From Pseudomonadota bacterium (lineage in GTDB: Bacteria > Pseudomonadota > Gammaproteobacteria > Burkholderiales > Burkholderiaceae_C): a stretch of 55,914 nucleotides of DNA. Under the pieces are notes generated by a model. That model searched no databases. It had not been told where the DNA came from and saw only the letters and a list, made by a program, of their open reading frames with translations. The translations under genes and the position numbers were made by a program. Positions 44,986 through 55,215 of this stretch are shown here, in pieces (the first letter of the stretch is position 1; the number at the start of each line of letters is the position of its first letter). The DNA lies in NCBI GenBank assembly GCA_022566735.1, contig JADFIG010000024.1, positions 1 to 55,914 on the forward strand, in the 5' to 3' direction.

Positions 44986-46365
44986 TCAGAACATCCGCGC
45001 CAGCAGGGCACCCTCGAAGCGGGGCTCCAGCGGGATGCGCACGTGCAGCGGGCTGCCCGGCGCGGCCTCGATGGGCTCGCCCTCCAGGTTGCGCATGTGC
45101 TCCAGCTTGAGCATCTGGTTGCCAAACGGGTGGATGACCTCCAGGGTGTCGCCCACGTCGAAGCGGTTCTTCACCACCACCTCGGCCCAGCCGTCGGCCA
45201 CGCCCTTGACCTCGCCACAGAACTGGCTGCGGTTGAACTCGGAGTGGCCGGTGATGTAGTTCTGGTAGTCCTGCGCGGGGCGGCGCTCCAGGAAACCGCC
45301 GGTGTAGCCCCGGCTGGCCAGGCCTTCGAGCTGGATGAGCAGGTCGCGGTTGAACGGCCGGCCGGCCATGGCGTCGTCGATGGCGTGGCGGTAGACCTGG
45401 GCCACGCGCGCCACGTAGTACAGCGACTTGGTGCGGCCCTCGACCTTGAGCGAATCGACCCCGATCTGGACCAGGCGCTCGACGTGCTCGACGGCGCGCA
45501 GGTCCTTGGAATTCATGATGTAGGTGCCGTGCTCGTCTTCCATGATGGGCATGAGTTCGCCCGGGCGCTCGGCCTCTTCGATCAGGTAGACGTTGTCGGC
45601 GGCAGGGTGGCGCTGGCCGTCGCCACAGGCCGAGGGTGCAAAGGCCTGGGCCTCGGCGTCGGACTGCTCCTGCTCGAAATTGAACGTGCCTTCGAGCTTG
45701 ATGGGGATGGCCTCGCCGCTGTCGGACTGCTCGGTGGCGCCTTGCGTCTTGTAGTTCCAGCGGCAGGCGTTGGTGCAGGTGCCCTGGTTGGGGTCGCGGC
45801 GGTTGAAGTAGCCCGACAGCAGGCAGCGGCCCGAGTAGGCGATGCACAGCGCGCCGTGCACGAACACCTCCAGTTCCATGTCCGGGCATTCCTGGCGGAT
45901 GCGCTCGATCTCGTCCAGGCTCAATTCGCGCGACAGGATGATGCGCTGCACACCCATCTTCTGCCAGAACTTCACGGTGGCGAAGTTGGTGGTGTTGGCC
46001 TGCACCGAGAGGTGGATGGGCACGTGCGGCCACTTCTCGCGCACCATCATGATCAGGCCCGGGTCGGCCATGATGATGCCGTCGGGGTTCATCTCGATGA
46101 TCGGCTCGATGTCGCGCAGGTAGGTGCGGATCTTGTCGTTGTGCGCGATCAGGTTGCTGGTCACGTACAGCTTCTTGCCGCGCTGCCTGGCCTCGCCGAT
46201 GCCCTGGGCGAGTTGCTCCAGCCTGAACTCGTTGTTGCGCGCGCGCAGGGAGTAGCGCGGCTGGCCGGCATAGACGGCGTCGGCGCCGAAGTCGTAGGCG
46301 GCGCGCATTTTTTCCAGCGAGCCGGCGGGCAAGAGCAATTCGGGGGGCAGGGGGCGGGCGGACAT
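44986..46365 (-). CDS. trhP: tRNA 5-hydroxyuridine synthesis protein, U32 peptidase family (YegQ)
   Basis: TrhP (YegQ) helps form 5-hydroxyuridine at tRNA position 34, using prephenate-dependent chemistry. The 459-residue protein starts with the U32 hallmark ELLLPAGSLEKMRAAYDFGADAVYAGQPRYSLR. It has the U32 signature region VEVFVHGALCIAYSGRCLLSGYF followed by a cysteine pair in NQGTCTNACRW; these four Cys probably bind an iron-sulfur cluster. The C-terminal YITGHSEFNRSQFCGEV and GNQMLKLEHMRNLEGE segments are also typical. The naming as a peptidase is historical. It is convergent with the Crp/Fnr gene. Confidence 0.94.
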   Translation of the reverse strand: MSARPLPPELLLPAGSLEKMRAAYDFGADAVYAGQPRYSLRARNNEFRLEQLAQGIGEARQRGKKLYVTSNLIAHNDKIRTYLRDIEPIIEMNPDGIIMADPGLIMMVREKWPHVPIHLSVQANTTNFATVKFWQKMGVQRIILSRELSLDEIERIRQECPDMELEVFVHGALCIAYSGRCLLSGYFNRRDPNQGTCTNACRWNYKTQGATEQSDSGEAIPIKLEGTFNFEQEQSDAEAQAFAPSACGDGQRHPAADNVYLIEEAERPGELMPIMEDEHGTYIMNSKDLRAVEHVERLVQIGVDSLKVEGRTKSLYYVARVAQVYRHAIDDAMAGRPFNRDLLIQLEGLASRGYTGGFLERRPAQDYQNYITGHSEFNRSQFCGEVKGVADGWAEVVVKNRFDVGDTLEVIHPFGNQMLKLEHMRNLEGEPIEAAPGSPLHVRIPLEPRFEGALLARMF

Positions 46366-46622
46366 GGCGCGGATTGTGAGGCCAATCCCCGACGGCTGCA
46401 CGGCCACCCCGGGCAAAGACGCCAGGGCCGACAGGGTCGGCCAAAAGCATGAGGCGCCGCGCACAGTGTGGCAAATTCCCCAAGCAGGCCGCGGTCTGGC
46501 GGCGTTGGCACTTCGGGAAAGCCCCGAGGGCGGCAGGCCTGCGCCATACTCGGTCGCATCTCGCCTGCCCCCGCGTCCGCGGACCGGTCCGGCGCATTTC
46601 GCACGCCAGCCCCGCACGGCCG

Positions 46623-49580
46623 ATGTCTCCGACCCCGTCCACGTCCACGTCCACCGAAGATGCCTACTGGAAGCGCGCCGTCGAGTGCGTGGGCGATGGC
46701 GTGTGGGACTGGCACCTGCCCTCCGACGAGGTGGTGCTCTCGGGCCGCTGGCTGGGCGCCGTGGGGGTGGACGGCAGCGGCCGCGGCAAGCGCTACGAAG
46801 CCTGGTCCAGCCAGGTCCACCCGGACGACCGAGAGCGCGTGCAAGCCACCCTGCAGGCCCACCTGCGCGGCGACACACCCACCTATGTCTGCGAGTACCG
46901 CGCCCACGACCGCCAGGGCCGCCTGCTGTGGGTGCTCAGCCGCGGCACCGTGGTGCAGCGCGATGCCGAGGGCCGGCCCGTGCGCATGATCGGCATCCTC
47001 ACCGACGTGAGCTGGCGCAAGCGGGCCGAGGCCTTCGAGCAGTTCCGCGGCGACATCCTGCAGCAGCTGGCCCACGGCAGCGACCTGCCCGCCCTGCTGG
47101 ACGCCACCGTGCGCGGCATCGAGCAACTGGACCCGGACATGCTGTGCAGCATCCTGCTGCTCGACCGCGACGGCCAGCACCTGCTGCCGGGCGCCGCGCC
47201 CCACCTGCCCGGGCCCTACAACGCCGCCATCCACGGCGTGGCCATCGGGCCCTGCGTGGGCAGCTGCGGCACCGCGGCGTTTCGCAGGCAGCGCGTGATC
47301 GTGGAGGACATCCAGACCGACCCACTGTGGGAAGGCTACCGCGAGCTGGCCGAGGATGCCGGGCTGCGCTCCTGCTGGTCCGAGCCCATCCTCTCGCCGC
47401 ACGGCAAGGTGCTGGGCACCTTCGCCATCTACCACCGCACCCCGCGCCGCCCCACGCCCGAGCACATCGCCCTGATCGAGCAGACGGCCCGGCTGGCCAG
47501 CATCGCCATCGAGCGCAAGCAGGCCGAAGAGCGCCTGCACCTGGCCGCCAGCGTCTTCACCCATGCCCGCGAGGGCATCATGATCACCTCGGAAGACGGC
47601 CGCATCATCGACGTCAACGAGGCCTTCAGCCGCATCACCGGCTACGCCCGCGACGAGGTGCTGGGCCACAACCCGCGCTTCCTGAAGTCCGGACGCCAGG
47701 AGCGCGGCTTCTACACCGCGATGTGGCGGGAGCTGATCGACAAGGGCCACTGGCATGGCGAGGTGTGGAACCGCCGCAAGAACGGCGAACACTACGCCGA
47801 GATGAAGACCATCAGCGCCGTGCGCGACGAACACGGCGCGGTGCAGCAGTACGTGGCCCTGTTCTCCGACATCACGGCCTTCAAGGAGCACGAGCTACAG
47901 CTGCAGTTCAACGCCCACCACGATGCACTCACCGGCCTGCCCAACCGCGTGCTGCTGGCCGACCGCCTCAAGCAGGCCATGGCCCAGACGCGCCGGCGCG
48001 GCCAGCGCCTGACGGTGCTCTACCTCGACCTCGACGGCTTCAAGACGGTCAACGACCGCCACGGCCACGAAACCGGCGACCAGCTGCTCATGGCCCTGGC
48101 CACGCGCATCCGCCACGCCCTGCGCGAAGGCGACACGCTGGCGCGCCTGGGTGGTGACGAGTTCGTGGCCGTGATGCAGGACCTCGCCGACGTCGAGCAA
48201 GCCTTGCCCGTGGTCAACCGCGTGCTGGCCGCCGCCGCCCAGCCGGTGGCCGTCGGCCAGCTGACGCTGCAGGTCTCGGCCAGCCTGGGCCTGACCGCCT
48301 ACCCCCAGGCCGAGGAGGTCGACGCCGACCAGCTGCTGCGCCAGGCCGACCAGGCCATGTACCAGGCCAAGCTGGCCGGCAAGAACCGCTACCACGTCTT
48401 CGATGCCGAACAGGACCGCAGCGTGCGCGGCCACCACGAGAGCATCGAGCACATCCGCCACGGCCTGGTCAACCGCGAGTTCGTGCTGCACTACCAGCCC
48501 AAGGTGAACATGCGCACCGGGCAGGTGGTCGGCGCCGAAGCCCTGATCCGCTGGCAGCACCCGCAGCGCGGCCTGCTGGCGCCGGGCAGCTTCCTGCCGG
48601 TCATCGAAGACCACCCGCTGTCGCTGGACATCGGCGAGTGGGTGATGGAAGCCGCGCTGCAACAGATGGACCGCTGGCGTCAGCAGGGCCTGCGCCTGCC
48701 GCTGAGCATCAACCTCGGTGCGCGCCAGCTGCAGCAGCCGGATTTCGTCGAGCGCCTGCGCACCCGCCTGGCCGCGCACCCCGAGGTCCGCCACGGCGAC
48801 CTGGAGCTGGAGGTGCTGGAAACCAGCGCCCTGGGCGACCTCGCCCGCGTCTCCCAGATCATGGTGGCCTGCCGCGACATGGGCGTGGCCTTCGCGCTCG
48901 ACGACTTCGGCACCGGCTACTCCTCGCTGGCCTACCTCAAGCGCCTGCCGGTGCAGCAGCTCAAGATCGACCAGAGCTTCGTGCGCGACATGCTCGACGA
49001 CCCCGACGACCTCGCCATCCTCGAAGGCGTGCTCGGCCTGTCGCGGGCCTTCCGCCGCCAGGTCATCGCCGAGGGCGTGGAAACCATCGACCACGGCGAG
49101 ATGCTGCTCTACCTGGGCTGCGAGCTCGGCCAGGGCTACGGCATCGCGCGGCCCATGCCGGCCGAGGCCATCCCCGCCTGGGTGGCGTCCTGGCGTCCCG
49201 ACGCGCGCTGGCTGAACCTGCCCAGCTTCCAGCGCGAGGACGTGCCCATGCTGATCGCCGAGGTCAAGCACCGCGCCTGGGTGAGCGCCGTCATGGACTT
49301 CCTCGACGGGCACCGCCAGGAGCCGCCCACCCTCCACGTGCAGCAGTGCTGCTTCGGCCAATGGCTGCACGGCGAAGCCCGCGGCAGCCTGCCGCCCCAC
49401 CCGGCGCTGGACGCCGTCGACGCCTTGCACGACCGCATCCACGCCCTGGCCGAAACCCTGTGCGACCTGCAGGCCCAGGGTCACCATGACACGGTGCACC
49501 AGCGCAAGGGCGAGCTCACCGTGATGCGCGACCAGCTGCTGGGCCACCTGCGCCAGCTGCCGCGCCTGGGCACGGCCTGA
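46623..49580 (+). CDS. PAS-GAF-PAS-GGDEF-EAL protein with C-terminal zinc-binding CZB domain
   Basis: A 985-residue cytosolic cyclic-di-GMP enzyme. It has PAS (about 15-135), GAF (about 150-300), PAS (about 310-430), and a GGDEF domain with intact GGDEF at 510-514. The EAL domain has intact EAL at 639-641, DDFGTGYSS, IAEGVET and GQGYGIARPM, so both synthase and phosphodiesterase sites look functional. The C-terminus is a CZB domain with His883, Cys910, His936 and His940. The spacing is close to the zinc ligands of E. coli DgcZ (H22, C52, H79, H83). Zinc is therefore a likely input that acts next to the EAL domain. No transmembrane helix is seen. The ATG at 46623 directly precedes the first PAS domain. 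Confidence 0.93.
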   Translation: MSPTPSTSTSTEDAYWKRAVECVGDGVWDWHLPSDEVVLSGRWLGAVGVDGSGRGKRYEAWSSQVHPDDRERVQATLQAHLRGDTPTYVCEYRAHDRQGRLLWVLSRGTVVQRDAEGRPVRMIGILTDVSWRKRAEAFEQFRGDILQQLAHGSDLPALLDATVRGIEQLDPDMLCSILLLDRDGQHLLPGAAPHLPGPYNAAIHGVAIGPCVGSCGTAAFRRQRVIVEDIQTDPLWEGYRELAEDAGLRSCWSEPILSPHGKVLGTFAIYHRTPRRPTPEHIALIEQTARLASIAIERKQAEERLHLAASVFTHAREGIMITSEDGRIIDVNEAFSRITGYARDEVLGHNPRFLKSGRQERGFYTAMWRELIDKGHWHGEVWNRRKNGEHYAEMKTISAVRDEHGAVQQYVALFSDITAFKEHELQLQFNAHHDALTGLPNRVLLADRLKQAMAQTRRRGQRLTVLYLDLDGFKTVNDRHGHETGDQLLMALATRIRHALREGDTLARLGGDEFVAVMQDLADVEQALPVVNRVLAAAAQPVAVGQLTLQVSASLGLTAYPQAEEVDADQLLRQADQAMYQAKLAGKNRYHVFDAEQDRSVRGHHESIEHIRHGLVNREFVLHYQPKVNMRTGQVVGAEALIRWQHPQRGLLAPGSFLPVIEDHPLSLDIGEWVMEAALQQMDRWRQQGLRLPLSINLGARQLQQPDFVERLRTRLAAHPEVRHGDLELEVLETSALGDLARVSQIMVACRDMGVAFALDDFGTGYSSLAYLKRLPVQQLKIDQSFVRDMLDDPDDLAILEGVLGLSRAFRRQVIAEGVETIDHGEMLLYLGCELGQGYGIARPMPAEAIPAWVASWRPDARWLNLPSFQREDVPMLIAEVKHRAWVSAVMDFLDGHRQEPPTLHVQQCCFGQWLHGEARGSLPPHPALDAVDALHDRIHALAETLCDLQAQGHHDTVHQRKGELTVMRDQLLGHLRQLPRLGTA

Positions 49581-49616
49581 TCCCCTGAAGCCCCTGCCCC
49601 CGGGCCGAAGCCCGCC

Positions 49617-50570
49617 TCAGCCCTGCGGCGCCACCAGCACCCCGTCTTCAAGCGTCGCCGCGCGCGACCGCACCAGCTCCTGCGCCAGGAAGGCCGCCAT
49701 CGCCTCGGTGTCGTCGGGGTAGAGCCCGCGCAAGGCCGTGTTGCCCGCCAGGCTGGCCTGCACCAGCGCCTGCAACTCGGCCAGCGTCATGCGCCGCGCC
49801 TCCAGCAGCTTGAAGGCCAGCAGCACCTTCATGGCGTGGTCGGCATGGCGCCGCGGTGCCTCCTGCCAGCCGCGGATGCGGGCGCGTGCCGCCTCCAGCG
49901 CCGCGCTCACGGCGCCATCGTGCTCACCGAAGGGGGCGCCATGCCCCGGGATCACCACCCGCGGCTGCAATTGCCCGATCAGCTCCAGCGTGGCCGCCTG
50001 CTCGGCAAAGCCCGACACCCCCGCCAGCTCCGGGAAGATGACGCCAAAGCCCTTCTGCCACAGCGCATCGGCAGACATCAGGATGCCCAGCCGCTCGCAC
50101 CACAGCATCACCATGGCGTGGTCGTGGCCCCTGGCCGGCAGCACCGTCCAGTCCTCGCCACCCAGGGACACCACGCCGTGCGGCTGCAGGAGCGCGTCGT
50201 AGGCAAAGCGCGGGCACTGCTGGCCGGTGCGGCGGTAGCTCAGGCGGTCTTCGTCCCAGGCGTCGACCAGGTCCGCGTCGCCCGGCGGGATCCAGACCTC
50301 GCACCCATGGCGCGCCTGCAGCAGGGCATTGCCGCCGGCATGGTCGGAGTGCAGGTGGGTGTTGAGGATGCGGCCCAGGCGGCGCCCCCGCAAGGCCTGC
50401 TCGACCAGGTCCAGCGTGGCCTGGCCGTGGGTGACGTACCCCGTGTCGACCACCGCGGGCACGTCGTCGTCGGCGAACACGATGTTGTTGGACGACAGCC
50501 AGCCGCGCTCCAGCACCTGGAGGGACGGCGGCAGCAGCGGGTGGGGCGGCGTGACGGCTGCGGGGCTCAT
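49617..50570 (-). CDS. Metallo-beta-lactamase-fold hydrolase
   Basis: A 317-residue MBL-fold protein with the metal-binding motif THLHSDHAGGN near residue 85. A second metal His lies in GHDHAMVML, the bridging Asp in MSADAL, and the final His in IPGHGAPFGEHDG. The ~100 residues after the MBL core form a helical region ending in LVRSRAATLEDGVLV. Such proteins hydrolyse thioesters, lactones or phosphodiesters; the substrate is not readable. The ATG at 50570 has an AGGAGT site. It is convergent with the GGDEF-EAL gene and divergent from the chemoreceptor. Confidence 0.9.
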   Translation of the reverse strand: MSPAAVTPPHPLLPPSLQVLERGWLSSNNIVFADDDVPAVVDTGYVTHGQATLDLVEQALRGRRLGRILNTHLHSDHAGGNALLQARHGCEVWIPPGDADLVDAWDEDRLSYRRTGQQCPRFAYDALLQPHGVVSLGGEDWTVLPARGHDHAMVMLWCERLGILMSADALWQKGFGVIFPELAGVSGFAEQAATLELIGQLQPRVVIPGHGAPFGEHDGAVSAALEAARARIRGWQEAPRRHADHAMKVLLAFKLLEARRMTLAELQALVQASLAGNTALRGLYPDDTEAMAAFLAQELVRSRAATLEDGVLVAPQG

Positions 50571-50773
50571 GCGACTCCTGAAGACGCCGGACCTCGGCGC
50601 GCGCAACGATCTTATGTCTGCGCCACGCCGTCAGAGGCAAGGCTGGGAATTGCCCGGGGAAAGACCCTTCTGTTTTTCGGATATCGCAATGCAAACCTTT
50701 TCAACAATGTGTCCACGACGCCCCCGCCGACGAGGCGTCGCCCCATGTCCGTCGCTTGTCCACAGGACCCCAC

Positions 50774-52837
50774 ATGACACAAGAAGTCACTTTCGCCGGC
50801 AACCCTGAAGTCACCGCCCAAGGCCACCACCCCGGCCGCACCGCCTCAGGGTCGCCCAGCGCAGCGCACAACGCCGCGCAACGCAACTCCACCCGCCTCC
50901 ACGAGTTCTTCCGCTACCACGGCATCTGGGCCCCGGGCGTGCGCCTGTTCCGCCGCATCGGTTTCCACGGCAAGGCCCTGATCCTCACCGCGGTCTTCCT
51001 GATCCCGATCGCGCTGCTGTCCTGGCAGTACTTCAGCGACCGCAGCCAGACCATCCGCTTCACCACGCAGGAGCGCCGCGGCGTCGCCGTGATGCGCCAG
51101 TTCGTGCCGGTGCTCAAGGGCGTGATCGACATCCGCAACGCCACCCGCGCCATGGCCGGGGGCCACGACGCCTCCGCCGACTACCAGCGCGCACGCCAGG
51201 CCACCGACCAGGCGCTGACGCAGCTGGACGCCATGCTGTCCCGCGAAGGCGACCCGCTGCGCCTGCAGGCTGCCACGCAAAAGCTCCAGACCGCCTGGGC
51301 CGCCACCGCCGCCGCGCAGAAGGGGCTGGACGCCCAGGGCCGCACGGTCTTCGGCCCGGTGACGCAGGCCGCCATCGAGCTGCTCAACCTCATCGGCGAC
51401 AACTCCAACCTCGTCCTCGACCCCGACATCGACAGCTACTACATGGTCAACGCGCTGGTGCTGACCCTGCCGCAGACCATGGAAAACGTCGGCCAGATCT
51501 GGGGCTGGGGCACCTTCGCGGCCATCCGCGGCGGCATCGGCACCGACAACGAGAAGTCCTGGTACATCTGGGACGCACGGGTGAAGTCCGGCGTGGACGA
51601 TGTGCAGGCCTACCTGCGCCGCGCCTGGACGGCCACCCCCGCGCTGAAGGAGCGCCTGGACCTCGGCGCCCTGGACCGCGCCCTGGCCCTGCGCAAGGCC
51701 GGCGAGCTGGCCGTGTTCGATGCCAGCGCGCCCAAGCCCGCCGACTACTACCACCAGGGCCAGACCGCCGTGGCCGACCTGGCCGCCCTGTACGACCAGG
51801 CCCTGCCCCTGCTCGACGAGCTGCTCGCCCAGCGCGAGGCCCACCTCGAACACGCCATGTTCGGCACCCTGGCGGTGCTGGTGGCGGCGCTGCTGCTGTC
51901 GACCTACCTGTTCCTGTCCTTCCACAAGGTGCTGGAAGGCGGCCTGCGCGAGGTGGTCTTCCACATCGACGCGATCCGCCAGGGCAACCTCACGACCCAC
52001 CCGCGGGCCTGGGGCGCCGACGAGGCCGCGCGCCTGATGCACACCATCACCTCGCTGCAAGGCGCGCTCAAGCGCATCGTCGGGCAGATGCGCCAGTCGG
52101 CCGACCACATCGTGCTGGCCAGCAGCGAGATCGCGTCCGGCTCGACCGACCTGGCCGTGCGCACCGAAGAGTCCGCCACCAGCCTGCAGCAGCAGTCGCA
52201 CACCATGGCCCAGATCGCCGAAACGGTGCAGTCCACCGCCCGGGTGGCCGGCGAGGCCTCCGAGCTGGCCACGCGCAACGCCGAAGCCGCGCGCCGTGGC
52301 GGCGAGATCATCCACTCCATGGTCAACACCATGGACGGCATCCAGCAGGCCTCGCACCGCATCGGCGACATCATCGGCGCCATCGACGGCATCGCCTTCC
52401 AGACCAACCTGCTGGCGCTCAATGCCGCGGTGGAAGCCGCCCGCGCAGGCGAAGCCGGCCGGGGCTTTGCCGTGGTCGCCGCCGAGGTGCGCGCCCTGGC
52501 ACAGCGCGCCTCGACCGCCGCCCGCGAGATCAAGGACCTGGTGTCCGACAGCGTCGGGCGCATCGCCTCGGGCACGGCCGTGGCCTCCCAGGCCGGCGAC
52601 GCGGTCGACGACATCGTCGTGCAGGCCCTGCGCATCAACGACCTGCTGGCCGACATCGCCCGCAGCGCCCGCGACGAGGCCGACCAGGTCCAGCAAAGCA
52701 CGCAGGCCGTGCTGGCCATGGACGCCGTCACGCAGCAGAACGCCGCCCTGGTCGAAGAAAACGCCGCGGCTGCGGCGTCGATGAAGGACCAGGCCCAGGT
52801 GCTCTCGCTGGAGGTCTCGGCCTTCCAGCTGGCCTGA
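50774..52837 (+). CDS. Methyl-accepting chemotaxis protein
   Basis: A 687-residue chemoreceptor. The cytoplasmic N-terminal ~55 residues are unusually long. TM1 is [20 protein letters not shown] and a ~300-residue periplasmic sensor includes [17 protein letters not shown]2 is [24 protein letters not shown]-like segment and the signalling domain follow, with hairpin tip [23 protein letters not shown] and [18 protein letters not shown]. There is no C-terminal pentapeptide for CheR docking. The ATG at 50774 has an AGGA site. It is divergent from the MBL hydrolase gene. The ligand is unknown. Confidence 0.95.
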   Translation: MTQEVTFAGNPEVTAQGHHPGRTASGSPSAAHNAAQRNSTRLHEFFRYHGIWAPGVRLFRRIGFHGKALILTAVFLIPIALLSWQYFSDRSQTIRFTTQERRGVAVMRQFVPVLKGVIDIRNATRAMAGGHDASADYQRARQATDQALTQLDAMLSREGDPLRLQAATQKLQTAWAATAAAQKGLDAQGRTVFGPVTQAAIELLNLIGDNSNLVLDPDIDSYYMVNALVLTLPQTMENVGQIWGWGTFAAIRGGIGTDNEKSWYIWDARVKSGVDDVQAYLRRAWTATPALKERLDLGALDRALALRKAGELAVFDASAPKPADYYHQGQTAVADLAALYDQALPLLDELLAQREAHLEHAMFGTLAVLVAALLLSTYLFLSFHKVLEGGLREVVFHIDAIRQGNLTTHPRAWGADEAARLMHTITSLQGALKRIVGQMRQSADHIVLASSEIASGSTDLAVRTEESATSLQQQSHTMAQIAETVQSTARVAGEASELATRNAEAARRGGEIIHSMVNTMDGIQQASHRIGDIIGAIDGIAFQTNLLALNAAVEAARAGEAGRGFAVVAAEVRALAQRASTAAREIKDLVSDSVGRIASGTAVASQAGDAVDDIVVQALRINDLLADIARSARDEADQVQQSTQAVLAMDAVTQQNAALVEENAAAAASMKDQAQVLSLEVSAFQLA

Positions 52838-52844
52838 TGCCCGC

Positions 52845-52861
52845 GGGGGCGCGATGCCCCC
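52845..52861. terminator. Hairpin between convergent chemoreceptor and ahpF genes
   Basis: GGGGGC (52845-52850) and GCCCCC (52856-52861) pair perfectly around a 5-nt loop, between the stop codons of the two convergent genes. There is no clear U-run on either strand, so terminator function is only probable. Confidence 0.45.
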
Positions 52862-52875
52862 ACCTTCCGGCCCGA

Positions 52876-54453
52876 TCAGCCGTGGCGGATCAGGTGGTCG
52901 AAGGCGCTGAGCGCGGCCTTGGCGCCATCGCCCGCGGCGATCACGATCTGCTTGTAAGGCACGGTCGTGGCGTCGCCCGCGGCGAACACGCCCGGCACAT
53001 TGGTCGCGCCCCTGGCATCGACGATGATCTCGCCGAACCTGGACAGCTCCACCGTGCCGCGCAGCCACTCGGTGTTGGGCACCAGGCCGATCTGCACGAA
53101 CACGCCTTCCAGCGGCACCAGGTGCTCTTCGCCGGTCGCGCGGTCCTTGTACTTCAGGCCGGTGACCTTGCCCGTGTCCTGACCGTCCTGGTCCACGCCG
53201 ATGATCTCGGTGGTCTGCGCGTTGGTGTGGATGCTCACGTTGGGCAGGCTTTGCAGCTTGCGCACCAGCACCGCGTCGGCCTTGAGCTGGTCGGCGAACT
53301 CGATGAGCGTCACGTGGGCCACGATGCCCGCCAGGTCGATGGCCGCCTCCACGCCCGAGTTGCCGCCGCCGATCACGGCCGTGCGCTTGCCCTTGAACAG
53401 CGGGCCGTCGCAGTGCGGGCAATAGGCCACGCCCTTGTTCTTGTACTCGGCCTCGCCGGGCACGTTGACGTTGCGCCAGCGCGCGCCGGTGGAGAGGATC
53501 ACGGTCCTGGACTTCAGCACCCCGCCGTTGGCCAGCTTGACCTCGATGAGGCCGCCTTCGCTCGCGGCCGGCACCAGCGCATCGGCGCGCTGCAGGTTCA
53601 TGATGTCGACGTCGTAGGCGCGGGTGTGGGCCTCCAGGGCCGCAGCGAACTTCGGGCCGTCGGTTTCCAGCACCGAGATGTAGTTCTCGATGGCCAGCGT
53701 GTCGTTGACCTGGCCGCCGAAGCGCTCGGCCGCCACGCCCGTGCGGATGCCCTTGCGCGCGGCGTACACGGCCGCGGCCGCACCGGCCGGGCCACCGCCG
53801 ATGACCAGCACGTCGTACGGGTCCTTGGCCGACAGCTTGGCGGCGTCCCTGGCCGCGGCGTTGGTGTCGAGCCTGGCCACGATCTCTTCCACGCCCATGC
53901 GGCCCGAGCCGAAGACCTCGCCGTTGAGGAACACCATGGGCACGGCCATGATCTCGCGGCGCTCGACCTCTTCCTGGAAGGCGCCGCCTTCGATCACGGT
54001 CGTCCGGACCTTGGGGTTGAGGATGGCCATGAGCGACAGCGCCTGCACCACGTCCGGGCAGTTGTGGCAGCTCAGGGACATGTAGACCTCGAAGCGGAAG
54101 TCGCCGTCCAGGGCACGGATGCTGTCGATGACTTCGGGCTCGACCTTGGGCGGGTGGCCGCCGGTCCACAGCAGGGCCAGCACCAGCGAGGTGAACTCGT
54201 GGCCCAGGGGCAGGCCGGCGAAGCGCAGGGACGTGTCGGCGCCTTCGCGGCGCAGCGAGAACGAGGGCTTGCGCTCGTCCTGGCCATCGGTGCGCAGGGT
54301 GATCTTGTCGGCGCGCAGGCCCTGGATGGTCTGCAGCAGCGCGAGCATCTCGCGCGAGTTCTCAGAGTCGCTCAGCGAAGCCACGATCTCGAAGGGTTGC
54401 TGAACGCGCTCCAGGTAGGCGGCCAATTGGGCTTTCAGGGTGTCATCGAGCAT
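52876..54453 (-). CDS. ahpF: Alkyl hydroperoxide reductase subunit F
   Basis: AhpF moves electrons from NADH via FAD and two disulfide centres to AhpC. The 525-residue protein has an N-terminal double thioredoxin-like domain with active CHNC at 129-132, the same positions as in E. coli. The FAD motif [14 protein letters not shown] follows, then the second redox centre AYCPHCDG near 345-350. The NADH motif [11 protein letters not shown] and the C-terminal FAD segment [16 protein letters not shown] complete the protein. Every catalytic element is present. It lies 186 bp downstream of ahpC on the same strand. That gap has a 6-bp hairpin at 54544-54565 and might attenuate read-through. Confidence 0.97.
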   Translation of the reverse strand: MLDDTLKAQLAAYLERVQQPFEIVASLSDSENSREMLALLQTIQGLRADKITLRTDGQDERKPSFSLRREGADTSLRFAGLPLGHEFTSLVLALLWTGGHPPKVEPEVIDSIRALDGDFRFEVYMSLSCHNCPDVVQALSLMAILNPKVRTTVIEGGAFQEEVERREIMAVPMVFLNGEVFGSGRMGVEEIVARLDTNAAARDAAKLSAKDPYDVLVIGGGPAGAAAAVYAARKGIRTGVAAERFGGQVNDTLAIENYISVLETDGPKFAAALEAHTRAYDVDIMNLQRADALVPAASEGGLIEVKLANGGVLKSRTVILSTGARWRNVNVPGEAEYKNKGVAYCPHCDGPLFKGKRTAVIGGGNSGVEAAIDLAGIVAHVTLIEFADQLKADAVLVRKLQSLPNVSIHTNAQTTEIIGVDQDGQDTGKVTGLKYKDRATGEEHLVPLEGVFVQIGLVPNTEWLRGTVELSRFGEIIVDARGATNVPGVFAAGDATTVPYKQIVIAAGDGAKAALSAFDHLIRHG

Positions 54454-54639
54454 GGGGGGCTTCCTTGTTCAAGCGACTTTGAGAACCGGCCTCCTTTCCA
54501 CGCAGGGTGTCGGGCAGGAGACAGCGGCAATGCAGGGCGGTGTCGAAGCACCCCGGCAGGCTTCGTGGGCCCGCAGGGTGTGCATGTGCAACGGTGTGGT
54601 GAGGGGGTGCCTCAACACAGGTCAGGGGTCAGGCGGAGA

Positions 54640-55215
54640 TCAGATCTTGCCGACCAGGTCCAGCGAGGGAGCCAGGGTCTTGGCGCCTTCGTTCCACTTG
54701 GCGGGGCAGACTTCGCCGGGGTGGGCAGCGGTGTACTGGGCGGCCTTGAGCTTGCGCACGGTTTCCTTGACGTCGCGGGCGATTTCGTTGGAGTGGATTT
54801 CCAGCGTCTTGATCGTCAGGTCGGGGTTGATGATGAAGGTGCCGCGCAGGGCCAGGCCTTCTTCTTCGATGTGCACGCCGAAAGCGCGGGTCAGGGCGTG
54901 GGTGGGGTCACCGACCAGGGGGAACTTGGCCTTGCCCACGGCGGGGGAGGTCTCGTGCCACACCTTGTGCGAGAAGTGGGTGTCGGTGGTGACGATGTAG
55001 ACCTCGGCGCCGGCCTTCTGGAACTCGGCGTAGTGCTCGGCGGCGTCTTCGATTTCCGTCGGGCAGTTGAAGGTGAAGGCGGCCGGCATGAAGATCAGCA
55101 CGGACCACTTGCCCTTCAGGGTCTGTTCGGTCACTTCGACGAATTCGCCCTTGCCGGTGCGGTTGACGAAGGCTTGGGTCTTGAACGGCTGCACTTGGGT
55201 GTTGATCAGCGACAT
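54640..55215 (-). CDS. ahpC: Alkyl hydroperoxide reductase subunit C (peroxiredoxin)
   Basis: A typical 2-Cys peroxiredoxin of 191 residues that reduces hydrogen peroxide and organic peroxides and is recycled by AhpF. The peroxidatic Cys51 lies in MPAAFTFNCPTEIED; the common E. coli-type context is PADFTFVCPTE, so two neighbouring residues differ. The resolving Cys is in GEVCPAKWNEGAKTL near the C-terminus. Conserved Thr and Arg are also visible (FTFNCPT and ALRGTFII). It is the first gene of the ahpCF pair and is divergent from flhD across a 394-bp gap. Confidence 0.97.
   Translation of the reverse strand: MSLINTQVQPFKTQAFVNRTGKGEFVEVTEQTLKGKWSVLIFMPAAFTFNCPTEIEDAAEHYAEFQKAGAEVYIVTTDTHFSHKVWHETSPAVGKAKFPLVGDPTHALTRAFGVHIEEEGLALRGTFIINPDLTIKTLEIHSNEIARDVKETVRKLKAAQYTAAHPGEVCPAKWNEGAKTLAPSLDLVGKI

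Noticed and set aside
50659..50684. A sigma-28-like promoter before the chemoreceptor (GAAAGACC, then TCGGATAT)
   Set aside because: The spacer is 10 instead of 11 and only five of eight bases match the -10 consensus, so it is not strong enough to annotate.
50846..54169. A 1,107-codon minus-strand open frame opposite the chemoreceptor and running into ahpF
   Set aside because: Low-complexity product, no domain; the real genes on this stretch are well supported in other frames.
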